Counted from the first letter of the stretch, positions 18,458 to 27,393 are shown. The stretch is DNA of 64,000 nt from Roseomonas genomospecies 6 (GCF_008365375.1 NZ_QOKW01000001.1:310001-374000), one strand, 5' to 3'. Made by a program: numbers and translations. Notes: generated by a model from the letters alone, not told the origin.

Positions 18458-18472
18458 TTGTTCCAAGAACAA
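18458..18472. promoter_or_regulatory. Perfect palindrome upstream of cupin gene
   Basis: TTGTTC-CAA-GAACAA, a perfect 6-base inverted repeat with a 3-base centre, ends 19 bases before the cupin ATG at 18492. The position suits a repressor operator. No adjacent regulator gene points to the binding protein. Confidence 0.45.
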
Positions 18473-18491
18473 AGGCAAGAGGGCAACGGAG

Positions 18492-18791
18492 ATGAGCACC
18501 CGTCCGCAGGCGGTTTCCACCCAGCATGTCGAGAACGAGCGCACCCGCGTCACCGAATGGCGCCTTGTGCCGGGGGCCGAGACCGGCGCCCATGTGCACG
18601 GCTACGACTATGTGATCGTGCCGGTGACGGCGGGCGCCTTCACCATCGTCGATCCGGACGGCAACGCCCGCCAGTTCCCGCTGGAGCCGGGCCGCTCCTA
18701 CTTCCGCAAGGCCGGGGTCAGCCACAACGTCATCAACGACGGGGACAGCGACATCGTCTTCGTCGAGGTCGAGTTCCTCCAGCCCGGCTGA
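18492..18791 (+). CDS. Cupin domain protein
   Basis: A 99-residue single cupin. The first cupin motif is GAETGAHVHGYDYVIVPVTAG, containing the H-x-H pair, and the second is AGVSHNVINDGDSDIVFVEVEF. This is the small beta-barrel used by many metal-dependent enzymes and binding proteins, and the substrate cannot be assigned. The ATG at 18492 gives MSTRPQAVSTQHVENE. Only a weak purine-rich site (CGGAG) touches the start, and an upstream in-frame codon at 18438 would run through the palindromic operator. A small unknown gene follows 41 bases later. Confidence 0.78.
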   Translation: MSTRPQAVSTQHVENERTRVTEWRLVPGAETGAHVHGYDYVIVPVTAGAFTIVDPDGNARQFPLEPGRSYFRKAGVSHNVINDGDSDIVFVEVEFLQPG

Positions 18792-18832
18792 TCGTCAAGG
18801 CGCAACCCGCCAAGGCTCAGCACAACCGAGCG

Positions 18833-19252
18833 ATGCACCGCGGTTCCACCATGTTCGACTATGGCCAGGACGGCGACGAGCCGCTTCCCGATGCCGTCAT
18901 CCGCACCGGCGGACCGCGGTCCGTCCAGCATCTTCTGCTGTCCCTGTCGCCGGAAAACCCGCTCTACCTCTACGCCGACCCGGCGGATGCGGGGGGCGGG
19001 GCCTATTACCGGGATTCCCGCGAAGTCTGGCAGTCGCTGGCCGACGGCGACGGCCAGCGCTGGCGCTGGTTTGTCGGGCGCCAGGGCCGCGTCGTCGAGG
19101 CGGCGCCCGGCGACGTCCATCACCTGCGACGCGCGGCACCGGTCGCGCTGACCATCACATGGTACAGCCTGCCCGACCGCGAGAGCGTGGGGCGCGTGCG
19201 CAACGCCCTACGCGCCATCGGCGCAACCTGCACCCGCGGTCCGGCGGGCTGA
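18833..19252 (+). CDS. Hypothetical protein, 139 aa
   Basis: A soluble 139-residue protein I do not recognise. It is rich in Asp, Arg and Trp (QRWRWFVGRQGRVVEAAPGDVHHLRRAAP) and may be an alpha/beta or beta fold. Codon use is normal for the genome and the frame is open over the full intergenic space, which supports it. The start is uncertain: ATG 18833 (MHRGSTMFDYG) or ATG 18851, neither with a strong ribosome site. It lies after the cupin gene and may be co-transcribed with it. Confidence 0.55.
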   Translation: MHRGSTMFDYGQDGDEPLPDAVIRTGGPRSVQHLLLSLSPENPLYLYADPADAGGGAYYRDSREVWQSLADGDGQRWRWFVGRQGRVVEAAPGDVHHLRRAAPVALTITWYSLPDRESVGRVRNALRAIGATCTRGPAG

Positions 19253-19466
19253 CGCTGCCCCTTCTGCCGGGGTCCGGCGTGAACGCATGGGCGCCATGTC
19301 ATTTCGGAATCCCTCTTGATTACGCCGGGATTGTGCGGTCGCGACTTCCGTCCTAATGTTAGGAACCAGGAATCCGGGAGCATCCGACAGAGTGGCCGTC
19401 ATCCAGGCACAGCCTTTGCGCGTTCACACGCCCTGTGCCGCATCGCTTGCTTTGCGGTGACCGCCC

Positions 19467-20120
19467 ATGATGGCGTCCTCCCACATGATCGTCGGCGGGG
19501 CGGCGTGGTTCTACGCATCGGCGCGATTCGGCCTGCCCTTCGACGCGGTGGCCTTCGGCGCGGCGGTGATCGGCTCGCTGGCACCGGACATCGACCATCC
19601 CAAATCGACCCTGGGCCAGTTGATGCGGCCCCTGTCCAACGTGATCTCCGCGATCTTCGGGCATCGCGGCATCACCCACTCCACGCTCGCCATCGCCGGT
19701 TGCCTGTGGGTTCTGCACGAATACGCGGACTACTCGCACCTGATCCTGCCCTTCCTGGTCGGTTACCTCACCCACTTGGCGGGGGATTTGCTGACTCCGG
19801 CGGGGCTGCCGCTGCTCTGGCCGATCAAGCGGCGGCGGAACTTCGCGCTTCCCATCCTGAAGACCGGCGGCTTCTCGGAACAGTTGGCGGTCACGCTGCT
19901 GGCCGGCTGGATGATCTCCGGCCTGTTTTCCAGTTCCTGGCCGGGCCTTCCCTTCGAGCGTCCGCCCTTCGACAGCCTGATGGCGATGGACCGTCCGTGG
20001 CGCTCCGCCATCGTCGCGGCACAGGGCTTCCTTGGGGAGGAAGGCCGGGAACGCAGCGCTCCCCCGATCCCGGCCCGCAAGCCCGTCGAACCCGGACGGA
20101 ACCGCCCGCTGAAAGGCTGA
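19467..20120 (+). CDS. YdjM/DUF457 family inner-membrane metal-dependent hydrolase
   Basis: A 217-residue membrane protein of the LexA-regulated YdjM family, annotated as membrane-bound metal-dependent hydrolases. The conserved metal motifs are visible: SSHMIVGG at the N-terminus, GSLAPDIDHPKS near residue 35 and FGHRGITHST near 68, followed by YLTHLAGDLLTPAG near 105. Three to four hydrophobic segments surround them. The C-terminal 50 residues are a hydrophilic, proline-rich tail. The start is the ATG pair at 19467/19470. It is monocistronic by spacing, and the substrate is unknown. Confidence 0.8.
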   Translation: MMASSHMIVGGAAWFYASARFGLPFDAVAFGAAVIGSLAPDIDHPKSTLGQLMRPLSNVISAIFGHRGITHSTLAIAGCLWVLHEYADYSHLILPFLVGYLTHLAGDLLTPAGLPLLWPIKRRRNFALPILKTGGFSEQLAVTLLAGWMISGLFSSSWPGLPFERPPFDSLMAMDRPWRSAIVAAQGFLGEEGRERSAPPIPARKPVEPGRNRPLKG

Positions 20121-20335
20121 TCCGTCAACCTTTGGGTTGTGTGATAAATGTTACGGTCAATGGATTGGCTCAGTCCTTGCTGTGTCAAACCCGTCACGTT
20201 CCGCCACAAACAAGATGAAAAGCAGGCAATTGTCACCGCTTAGCGATTCGTTAGGCTTTTTATGGAGATTGTGAGGACCAGATCCAATCGATCTTGGATT
20301 GAATTTCCACACGCTTCGCGCGGATGGGTCCGACC

Positions 20336-21949
20336 ATGGCAAAGATCCGGATGTCGAAAGAGACGCAGGCTGTCGAAGGCATTCCGCCCGATGCGGCGGC
20401 GCCGATGCCGGTGCATCTGGCCCTGCCCGATCTGCCCGGCGGGCGGGACAACAGCCTGAAGCGCGTGTCCGACGTGCTGGCCCCCCTGGACCACGGCCAG
20501 AAGCTCCAGCTCTACAAGATGATCCGCGACGGCTATCTGGACGATATGTCCGAGCCGGTCGCCCGGATGCTGGTCACCATGCTGAACGGCCGCCGGTCCG
20601 AGCACGCGCGCCGGGTCTGGACGGGCCTGTTCGACGCGCTGATCCTGCGCGACGACGCCATCCTGACAAGCGACGTGCGGCTGGCCGGCGCCCTGCATCT
20701 GGCGGATGTCAGCGCGTGGTGGTTCGCCCTGGCTCCCCGCCTTGAACCGCAGGTCAGCCACGTTCAGGACACGGTGTCCCGGCTCGCCAAGGAACAGCCG
20801 CTGAACGAGATCTTCGCCTCCGCCGAGGCGCAGAGCTGGGCGGAGGAGTTGCGGCAGCGCAGCCTCGCCGTTCTGAGCCGCCTGCGTGCCGCTCCCGCCG
20901 AAGCGACCGCATTCCTGGCCGAGGTGTCCGGCTTCCGCGCGCAGGTGTTGAAACGCCACGGCGTCCGCCAGCGCGAAGGCGTCTCCCGCGCGGATCTGGA
21001 GCGGATGGAGACCGTCCTTCAGGCGGCGCCCGCCTGGGCGGGACAATCCCTGCCGTCGCTGCTGCACGGCGATCCGGTGCGTCTGGCGCTGGACATGGCG
21101 CGGCGCGGCGACTGCACGCGCGACGGGGCGGCCATGTTCGCGGTCGCCGGCCTGCACCGCCGCGACGACCCCAAACTGGCATCCCGCCTGTACGAGACCT
21201 TTCCCATCGCCGTGGTGAAGGACGCGATCGTCGGGCGCCTTCTGGTGGCGGCGGAGAGGCTGAAGACCACGCTGACCGGCAGCTTCCTCAGCAAGCCCGG
21301 GCTGCTGGTGGCCGACGCGGTGGACGACCAGGATCATCCATCCTTCCAGTTGCAGCATTTCCTCGCCTGGTACGACGTCGTCCACGCGCAGGAACTGGAC
21401 ACCACCGACCGCGAGCGCAATCTGGTCCATCAGGCGTTCCGTGAACTGAGCAACGCGGTGCACGAGGATCTCGCCCCCGTTCTGGCCCGGCGGATCGAGG
21501 CGCTGACCATGCACAGCGTGCTGGACCCGCTGATGGAGCGCGTGCGCTTCGTCAACGAGTTCCAGGCGCAGTTGGGGCGGCGCGGCATCGTGTCGTCCGG
21601 CAAGCCGTGGCGGGCCGATGAGGGCACGCACGTCGCCGGGGTGTTCCGCCGCCTCGCCTCCACGGGGTCCGCCGACGGGCTGAAGACGCTGGGGCAGCTT
21701 GCCGATCTGGCCGAGATGCTGAGCTTCCCCATCGAGATCACGGCGCTCGACATCGCCCTGGCCGGGGTGATCGAAGCGGCCTTGAGGCAGCAGAGGACGT
21801 TTGACGCCTGCGAGACCCGCCTGATCGACCGCGTGATCGCCGTGTCGAGCGACGAGCGGAAGCGCTGCCGCTGGTGGGTCGCGCCGGAGGTCGTCACCCT
21901 GCTGGACGCCGCGGAGAAGTCGGGCATCCCCGGCGCCGCCAAGAAGTAA
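20336..21949 (+). CDS. Large hypothetical protein, 537 aa
   Basis: A 537-residue soluble protein that I do not recognise. It is Ala/Leu/Arg-rich and reads as all-helical throughout, without signal peptide, membrane segment, Walker motif or cysteine cluster. Segments such as LKRVSDVLAPLDHGQKLQLY and DVLAPVLARRIEAL-type amphipathic helices suggest a repeat-like helical scaffold. ATG 20336 is chosen since GGATGGG precedes it; ATG 20324 is in the same frame. An AT-rich 215-base promoter region lies upstream and a REP-like hairpin downstream, so it is probably transcribed alone. Confidence 0.7.
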   Translation: MAKIRMSKETQAVEGIPPDAAAPMPVHLALPDLPGGRDNSLKRVSDVLAPLDHGQKLQLYKMIRDGYLDDMSEPVARMLVTMLNGRRSEHARRVWTGLFDALILRDDAILTSDVRLAGALHLADVSAWWFALAPRLEPQVSHVQDTVSRLAKEQPLNEIFASAEAQSWAEELRQRSLAVLSRLRAAPAEATAFLAEVSGFRAQVLKRHGVRQREGVSRADLERMETVLQAAPAWAGQSLPSLLHGDPVRLALDMARRGDCTRDGAAMFAVAGLHRRDDPKLASRLYETFPIAVVKDAIVGRLLVAAERLKTTLTGSFLSKPGLLVADAVDDQDHPSFQLQHFLAWYDVVHAQELDTTDRERNLVHQAFRELSNAVHEDLAPVLARRIEALTMHSVLDPLMERVRFVNEFQAQLGRRGIVSSGKPWRADEGTHVAGVFRRLASTGSADGLKTLGQLADLAEMLSFPIEITALDIALAGVIEAALRQQRTFDACETRLIDRVIAVSSDERKRCRWWVAPEVVTLLDAAEKSGIPGAAKK

Positions 21950-22057
21950 CCGCGCGCCGCCATCACGCGACCGGCGTGCGTGTGCGCGATTTCCCGATCA
22001 CGCTACAAGGTGCTGTCGGGTCTGCTTTGAGAAGTGGTCGGGCACGCCCCCTCCCGA

Positions 22058-22128
22058 CCTCCCCCCGCTTCGCAGGGGAAAGAGAAAAAGCCCTCCCCTG
22101 CGAAAGCGGGGGAGGGTTTGGGTGGGGG
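22058..22128. repeat. REP-like hairpin element, full copy
   Basis: The left arm at 22058-22079 pairs almost completely with the right arm at 22094-22115 (about 20 of 22 bases) around an A-rich loop. It continues into 22109-22128, whose complement CCCCCACCCAAACCCTCCCC occurs exactly at 55321-55340 inside hypF and with one base missing at 37186-37204. It lies between two converging genes and could also act as a bidirectional terminator. Confidence 0.7.
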
Positions 22129-22150
22129 CCCTACGCGACGACCTGGCGCC

Positions 22151-23731
22151 TTACGCCGCGGCCACGGCCTCCACCGGCGCCATGCGGATCAGGTAATCGA
22201 AGGCCGACAGGGCGGCTTTCGACCCCTCGCCCATGGCGATGATGATCTGCTTGTAGGGCACCGTCGTCGCGTCGCCCGCCGCGAACACGCCGGGGACGGA
22301 GGTCTGGCCGCGGGCGTCCACCTCGATCTCGCCACGCGGGCTCAGCGCCACCGAACCCTTCAGCCATTCAGTGTTGGGGACGAGGCCGATCTGCACGAAG
22401 ATGCCTTCCAGGTCGATGCGGTGCACCTCGCCGGTGTTGCGGTTCTTGTAGCTGAGACCGGTCACCTTCGTGCCGTCGCCATGCACCTCGGTCGTCAGGC
22501 CGGAGGTGATGATGCGCACGTTGGGCAGGCTGCGCAGCTTGCGCTGGAGCACCTCGTCGGCGCGGAGCTGGCTGTCGAACTCGATCAGGGTCACCTCGGC
22601 GACGATGCCGGCGAGGTCGATGGCCGCTTCCACGCCGGAGTTGCCGCCGCCGATCACCGCCACGCGCTTGCCCTTGAACAGCGGGCCGTCGCAGTGGGGG
22701 CAATAGGCCACGCCCTTGTTCCGGTACTCCTCCTCGCCGGGGACGCCCATCTGGCGCCAGCGGGCGCCGGTGGACAGGATCACCGTCTTCGACTTCAGCG
22801 AGGCGCCGTTTGCAAGTTGGACCTCGATCAGGCCGCCCGGCCCTTCGGCGGGGATCAGCTTCTCCGCCCGCTGGAGGTTCATCACGTCGACCTCATACTC
22901 CTTGACGTGATGCTCCAGCGCCGCTGCCAGCTTCGGCCCCTCGGTGTGGGAGACGGAGATGAAGTTCTCGATGGCCATGGTGTCCAGCACCTGACCGCCG
23001 AACCGCTCCGCCGCGACGCCCGTGCGGATGCCCTTGCGCGCCGCGTAGATCGCCGCTGCGGCGCCAGCCGGGCCGCCGCCGATCACCAGCACGTCGAAGG
23101 CGTCCTTGGCCTTGATCTTCTCCGCATCGCGCGCGGCGGCGCCGGTGTCGATCTTGGCGAGGATCTGCTCCAGCCCCATGCGGCCCTGGCCGAACGGCTC
23201 GCCGTTCAGGAAGATGGACGGCACGGCCATGATCTTGCGCGATTCGACCTCCTGCTGGAACAGCGCGCCGTCGATGGCGACATGCTTGATCCGCGGGTTC
23301 AGAACGCTCATCAGGTTCAGGGCCTGCACCACGTCGGGGCAGTTCTGGCAGGACAGCGAGAAATAGGTCTCGAACCGGTACTCACCCTCCAGCGCCTTCA
23401 CCTGCTCGATGACCTCCGCCGATTCCTTGGAGGGGTGGCCGCCGACCTGCAGCAGGGCGAGGATGAGGGAATTGAATTCGTGGCCCATCGGCAGACCGGC
23501 GAAGCGGACGCCGATGTCGGTGCCGGTGCGCGTGATCGCGAAGGAGGGCTTGCGCGCGTCGTCGTCGGTGCGGACGAGGGTGATCTTGTCCGACAGGGAC
23601 GCGATGTCCTGCAGCAGAGCCAGCATCTCTTGCGACTTCGCGCCGTCGTCCAGGGAGGCGGCCAGTTCGATGGGCTGCGTGATCTTGTCGAAATAGGCCT
23701 TGAGCTGGCCTTTGACGTTGCTATCCAACAC
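22151..23731 (-). CDS. ahpF: Alkyl hydroperoxide reductase subunit F
   Basis: AhpF is the FAD/NADH-dependent disulfide reductase that regenerates AhpC. Its 526 residues match the family. The N-terminal tandem thioredoxin-like domain has the redox pair Cys128/Cys131 (LSCQNCPD). The FAD site [12 protein letters not shown] is near residue 217, the catalytic disulfide YCPHCDG is at Cys344/Cys347, and the NADH site [13 protein letters not shown] follows. The start is taken as GTG 23731 ([16 protein letters not shown]), with GGGAG eight bases upstream. The open frame extends far upstream but without family similarity. It is downstream of ahpC with a 247-base gap containing hairpins and short repeats. 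Confidence 0.95.
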   Translation of the reverse strand: MLDSNVKGQLKAYFDKITQPIELAASLDDGAKSQEMLALLQDIASLSDKITLVRTDDDARKPSFAITRTGTDIGVRFAGLPMGHEFNSLILALLQVGGHPSKESAEVIEQVKALEGEYRFETYFSLSCQNCPDVVQALNLMSVLNPRIKHVAIDGALFQQEVESRKIMAVPSIFLNGEPFGQGRMGLEQILAKIDTGAAARDAEKIKAKDAFDVLVIGGGPAGAAAAIYAARKGIRTGVAAERFGGQVLDTMAIENFISVSHTEGPKLAAALEHHVKEYEVDVMNLQRAEKLIPAEGPGGLIEVQLANGASLKSKTVILSTGARWRQMGVPGEEEYRNKGVAYCPHCDGPLFKGKRVAVIGGGNSGVEAAIDLAGIVAEVTLIEFDSQLRADEVLQRKLRSLPNVRIITSGLTTEVHGDGTKVTGLSYKNRNTGEVHRIDLEGIFVQIGLVPNTEWLKGSVALSPRGEIEVDARGQTSVPGVFAAGDATTVPYKQIIIAMGEGSKAALSAFDYLIRMAPVEAVAAA

Positions 23732-23809
23732 GGCGAGGGCTCCCGAAAGTGGTTTTTCGAAGCGAGCCCGGTGGCGCCAGGGCGGGTCCGGGCAGCAGAA
23801 TTTCGTTGA

Positions 23810-23843
23810 GCAGAGTTTGGTGAACGGCAGAGTTTGGTGAACG
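23810..23843. repeat. Exact 17-base tandem duplication
   Basis: GCAGAGTTTGGTGAACG occurs twice in direct succession (23810-23826 and 23827-23843) in the ahpC-ahpF gap. Close by, GATCCGGGCCCG is also present twice (23860-23871 and 23877-23888). No function is assigned. Confidence 0.7.
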
Positions 23844-23929
23844 GATGAAGGCCACTCGTGATCCGGGCCCGGAATCGATCCGGGCCCGAAGCCGTGGCGC
23901 CGCGGCCAGCGTGACCGCGGCCGAACCGT

Positions 23930-23949
23930 CCGGCCGCGGTTGCGGCCGG
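23930..23949 (-). terminator. Hairpin downstream of ahpC
   Basis: CCGGCCGC-GGTT-GCGGCCGG forms a perfect 8-base GC stem with a 4-base loop, 29 bases after the ahpC stop codon. There is no T-run, so it may slow or stabilise rather than fully terminate. It would lower ahpF relative to ahpC. Confidence 0.45.
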
Positions 23950-23978
23950 CGGTTCCCAGATGATCTTGCCGGAGAGGC

Positions 23979-24542
23979 TTAGATCTTGCCGACGAGGTCG
24001 AGCGACGGGGCCAGGGTCTTCTCACCCTCTTCCCACTTGGCCGGGCAGACCTCGCCCGGGTGCGAAGCGACGTACTGGGCGGCCTTCACCTTGCGGAGCA
24101 GCTCGCGGGCGTCGCGGCCGATGCCGCCGGCGGTGATCTCGACGATCTGGATCTTGCCGTCCGGGTCGACGACGAAGGTGCCGCGGTCGGCGAGGCCCTT
24201 CTCCTCGATCAGGATCTCGAAGTTGCGGCAGATCGTGCCGGTCGGGTCGCCGACCATGGTGTAGGCGATCTTGCCGATGGCCGGCGAGGTGTCGTGCCAG
24301 GCCTTGTGGCAGAAGTGGGTGTCGGTCGAAACGCTGTAGATCTCAACGCCGAGCTTCTGGAACTCGCTGTAGTTATCGGCCAGGTCTTCCAGCTCGGTCG
24401 GGCACACGAAGGTGAAGTCCGCCGGGTAGAAGAACACCACCGACCACTTGCCCTTCAGGTCGGCGTCGCTGACGTCGATGAACTTGCCGCCCTTGAAAGC
24501 GGTCGCCTTGAACGGCTTAATCTCGGTGTTGATCAAGGACAT
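23979..24542 (-). CDS. ahpC: Alkyl hydroperoxide reductase subunit C (peroxiredoxin)
   Basis: AhpC is a typical 2-Cys peroxiredoxin that reduces hydrogen peroxide, organic peroxides and peroxynitrite. At 187 residues it is full length. The peroxidatic cysteine is Cys47 in [10 protein letters not shown] and the resolving cysteine is Cys166 in GEVCPAKW. The ending [12 protein letters not shown] is the bacterial AhpC C-terminus, including the YF-like sensitivity region. It is transcribed divergently from oxyR, and the shared 222-base region contains a long palindrome. This suggests peroxide induction through OxyR. AhpF, its reductase, follows on the same strand. Confidence 0.97.
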   Translation of the reverse strand: MSLINTEIKPFKATAFKGGKFIDVSDADLKGKWSVVFFYPADFTFVCPTELEDLADNYSEFQKLGVEIYSVSTDTHFCHKAWHDTSPAIGKIAYTMVGDPTGTICRNFEILIEEKGLADRGTFVVDPDGKIQIVEITAGGIGRDARELLRKVKAAQYVASHPGEVCPAKWEEGEKTLAPSLDLVGKI

Positions 24543-24726
24543 GATTTCTCCATCAGTCTGAATGATTGGAGCAAGCGTCTTTCCGGTGTCCTGCCCGCAT
24601 GGCGCCGGGTCCCGTTGGGGCTACCCGTGCCGCGGCATCCCTGCCGGAAGTCTGCTCCCCCCTCGTTGGTCGCTTGACACCAGGGAAGGTAGGGGCAATG
24701 GATCAGCGATGGAAGCGAAAAATACC

Positions 24727-24752
24727 AATCGCTTTGATCGATAAAACCGATT
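24727..24752. promoter_or_regulatory. OxyR operator-like 26-base palindrome
   Basis: An imperfect palindrome, 22 of 26 positions symmetric, centred on ATCGAT: outer arms AATCG and CGATT, inner arms TTT and AAA. Its size and segmented symmetry fit a tetrameric LysR/OxyR site. It lies 13 bases before the oxyR ATG in the ahpC-oxyR divergent region. Confidence 0.6.
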
Positions 24753-24764
24753 ATTGTGCGGTGC

Positions 24765-25724
24765 ATGAAGCCCCTGCCCACCCTGCGCCAACTCCACTAC
24801 CTCGTCGCCGTCGTCGACCGCTGCCACTTCGGCAAGGCGGCGGAGGCGTGCCTCGTCAGCCAATCCACCCTCAGCGCCGGCATCCAGGAACTGGAAAACC
24901 TGCTGGGCGCCCCGCTGCTGGAGCGCACGCGGCGGACCGTTCTGCCGACCCCGCTGGGACGGGAGATCGCCGACCGCGCCCGCACGGTTCTGAAGGGGGC
25001 GGAGGAGTTGGTGGACATGGCCCGGTCCGTGGAGGACCCGATGTCAGGGCCGCTCCATCTGGGCGTGATCCCGACCATCGGGCCGTTCCTGATCCCCCGC
25101 GTGATGCCGGCCTTGCGGGAATCCTTCCCCAAGCTGAAGCTGTTCCTGCGGGAGGACCAGACCGCCCGGCTGCTCGACCGGCTGGACTCGGGGGAACTGG
25201 ACGCGGCCATCCTGGCGCTGCCCTACCCCTCCGGCGACGTCGAGTCCATCGACCTCGCCGAAGACCGGTTTTCGGTGGTCTGCACCCCCGACCACCGGCT
25301 GAGCCGGGTCACGGCCCCCCGCCCGTCCGACGTGACGCTGGAGGACCTGCTTCTGCTGGAGGACGGGCATTGCCTGCGCGACCACGCGCTGGCCGCCTGC
25401 TCCATGGAGGGGGCGCGGCAAAGCGCCACGTTCCAAGGGACGAGCCTGCACACGCTCGTCCAGATGGTCGCCAATGGGCTTGGGGTGACCCTGCTGCCGC
25501 AGATGGCACTCGACTCGGGGATTCTTCGCGGTCTGGATGTTGTGGTCCGCCCCCTGGGCGGGGAACGGCCCTACCGCCGAATCGGTCTGGTCTGGCGCCG
25601 CACCTCCGGACGCAAGGAGACCTTCCGGCAGCTCGCCGCCGCCCTGAAGGCGGAGATGGCTCGCGACAACGGCCCGCAGGCGCCGGCCAACGGGGACGAC
25701 GCCGGCGTGCGGGACGCGGCCTGA
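24765..25724 (+). CDS. oxyR: Hydrogen peroxide-sensing regulator OxyR
   Basis: A 319-residue LysR-family regulator. The helix-turn-helix lies at about residues 20-45 (FGKAAEACLVSQSTLSAGIQELE). The redox cysteines are present as Cys203 and Cys212 in GHCLRDHALAACSMEG, the C-x8-C spacing of E. coli Cys199/Cys208, which form a disulfide when oxidised. The regulatory region also has the OxyR-typical LHLGVIPTIGPFLIPRVMP. ATG 24765 is chosen; in-frame GTG 24756 lies just upstream. It is divergent from ahpC, the expected main target, and probably autoregulates through the palindrome at 24727-24752. Confidence 0.93.
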   Translation: MKPLPTLRQLHYLVAVVDRCHFGKAAEACLVSQSTLSAGIQELENLLGAPLLERTRRTVLPTPLGREIADRARTVLKGAEELVDMARSVEDPMSGPLHLGVIPTIGPFLIPRVMPALRESFPKLKLFLREDQTARLLDRLDSGELDAAILALPYPSGDVESIDLAEDRFSVVCTPDHRLSRVTAPRPSDVTLEDLLLLEDGHCLRDHALAACSMEGARQSATFQGTSLHTLVQMVANGLGVTLLPQMALDSGILRGLDVVVRPLGGERPYRRIGLVWRRTSGRKETFRQLAAALKAEMARDNGPQAPANGDDAGVRDAA

Positions 25725-25737
25725 CGCGGATTTGGAA

Positions 25738-26334
25738 TTAGAACACGTAGGTCATGACCAGATACAGCACCGCCTCGCCTTCGCCCACGTTGCGGTAGGC
25801 GTGGGGGGCGTCGGCGTCGAACTGGATCGTGTCGCCCTCCTCCAGCCGGTGGGTGCCGTCGCCGGTTTCGATCTCCACCGCGCCGCGCCCGACCAGGATG
25901 TTCTCCACGGTGCCGATGGTGTGGGCGTCCGCCCGCTCGTCGGTGCCGGGGGCGAGGCGCAGTTCGTAGAACTCCACCTGCCGTTCCCCGCGGAAGGGAA
26001 ACAGCGCCCGCGAGGTGAAGCGCCCGTCGCGCGACGCGAGCGGCTGGCTATCATCCCGCCGGATCACCGTGGTCCCGCCGCTGCCGCCGCTGCTGAGCAG
26101 GCTGGAGAAGGGCACGTCCAGCGCGCGGGCGATGGTCCACAGGATGTCGATGCTGGATTGCCCCTGCCCCGCCTCGATGGCCGCCAAATCCGCGCGGCTG
26201 TTGCCCGACAGCTTGGCGAGCGCGTCGATGGACAGGCCCTGGCGGAGCCGGAAATTGCGGATGTTCCCGGCGATCACGCCGTTCAACGGGTTGGCTTCGC
26301 CGTCCGTCGTCCGTGGGGTCGATGTCGTGCTCAT
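25738..26334 (-). CDS. XRE-cupin transcriptional regulator
   Basis: A 198-residue regulator with an N-terminal Cro/C1-type helix-turn-helix (about residues 22-78, FRLRQGLSIDALAKLSGNSRADLAAIE) and a C-terminal cupin sensor domain (about 120-195, with HTIGTVENILVGRGAVEIETG and FDADAPHAYRNVGEGEAVLYLV). This architecture, as in PuuR or SutR, senses a small ligand through the cupin. SutR of E. coli controls sulfur utilisation genes. Here it lies 45 bases downstream of a sulfate-binding protein gene on the same strand, so a sulfur link is plausible but inferred. Confidence 0.88.
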   Translation of the reverse strand: MSTTSTPRTTDGEANPLNGVIAGNIRNFRLRQGLSIDALAKLSGNSRADLAAIEAGQGQSSIDILWTIARALDVPFSSLLSSGGSGGTTVIRRDDSQPLASRDGRFTSRALFPFRGERQVEFYELRLAPGTDERADAHTIGTVENILVGRGAVEIETGDGTHRLEEGDTIQFDADAPHAYRNVGEGEAVLYLVMTYVF

Positions 26335-26379
26335 GGTCCTTGGCCCTCCCGTTCATGAATCCTTGCCGACACCCGGGGG

Positions 26380-27393
26380 TCAGCGCGCCGTCCGCCGAAT
26401 CTGGTCGAACAGGGCGCCGTCCGCGAAATGGGCCGCCTGCGCCTTGCGCCAGCCGCCGAACGTCTCGTCCACCGTCACCAGCGCCACCGGGGAGAAGCGC
26501 CCGGCATACTGCCGCGCCAGCTCGGGATGGCGGGGCCGGTAGAAGTTCCGGGCGGCGATTTCCTGCCCTTCGCGGGTGTAGAGATATTGCACATAGGCCT
26601 CCGCCACCTTGCGGGTGCCCTTGCGGTCCACCACGCTGTCCACCACGGCGACCGGCGGTTCGGTGAGGATGGACAGGGACGGCACGACGATCTCGAACCG
26701 GTCGCCGCCGGGGTCCCGAAGCGCCCGGAAGGCTTCGCTTTCCCAAGCCAGAAGAACGTCGCCGACGCCCTTGCGCGTGAAGGTCTCCACAGCCGCGCGG
26801 GCGCCGTCGTCCATCACCGGGACGTTCCGGAACAGGTCGCCGACGAACGCCTTCGCCTTGGCCTCGTCGCCGCCGTTCGCCTTCAGGCCGTAGGCCCAGG
26901 CGGCGAGATAGTTCCAGCGCGCGCCGCCCGAGGTCTTCGGGTTCGGGGTCACCACCACCACCCCCGGCTTCACCAGATCCTCCCAATCCCCGATCCGCTT
27001 CGGGTTGCCCTTGCGGACCAGGAACACGACGGTGGAGGTGTAGGGAGAGCTGTTGTCCGGCAGCCGCGTGCGCCAGTCCTTCCCGATCAGCCCGGCGTCG
27101 GCGATGGCGTCCACGTCATAGGGCAGCGCGAGGGTGACCACGTCGGCGTCCAGCCCATCCATGACCGAACGCGCCTGTGCCCCCGACCCGCCGTGCGATT
27201 GCCGGATGACCACCGTCTCCCCAGCCACCTCGGCCCAGGCGCGGGCGAAGGCCGGGTTGAACTCCTCGTACAGTTCCCGCGTCGGGTCGTAGGAGACGTT
27301 CAGAACCGTGTCTCGGACCGCCGCGCTGGCCGTTGCCAAAGCGGCCAGAATCGCGCCCACGGCGACAAGGCACTGGCTGAAGCGCAACGGCAT
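26380..27393 (-). CDS. Sulfate ABC transporter periplasmic binding protein
   Basis: A 337-residue sulfate or thiosulfate binding protein (Sbp/CysP family) that would deliver sulfate to a CysTWA permease. The signal peptide is [24 protein letters not shown]. The mature part has [45 protein letters not shown] and [16 protein letters not shown], all family blocks. The start at 27393 follows GGGGAA and gives the signal peptide directly. No permease or ATPase genes are adjacent, so it is an orphan binding protein here. The XRE-cupin regulator gene follows. Confidence 0.93.
   Translation of the reverse strand: MPLRFSQCLVAVGAILAALATASAAVRDTVLNVSYDPTRELYEEFNPAFARAWAEVAGETVVIRQSHGGSGAQARSVMDGLDADVVTLALPYDVDAIADAGLIGKDWRTRLPDNSSPYTSTVVFLVRKGNPKRIGDWEDLVKPGVVVVTPNPKTSGGARWNYLAAWAYGLKANGGDEAKAKAFVGDLFRNVPVMDDGARAAVETFTRKGVGDVLLAWESEAFRALRDPGGDRFEIVVPSLSILTEPPVAVVDSVVDRKGTRKVAEAYVQYLYTREGQEIAARNFYRPRHPELARQYAGRFSPVALVTVDETFGGWRKAQAAHFADGALFDQIRRTAR

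Noticed and set aside
18253..18491. Possible structured RNA upstream of the cupin gene (GGAGGAAAACC and several GC stems)
   Set aside because: I compared it mentally with RNase P, SRP RNA, tmRNA and common riboswitches and no conserved core matched, so only the palindrome at 18458 is kept.
22021..22150. A CRISPR-like array from the repeated CCCCCACCC motif
   Set aside because: The copies are 15-18 kb apart and are not regularly spaced with spacers, so they are a dispersed REP-like family.
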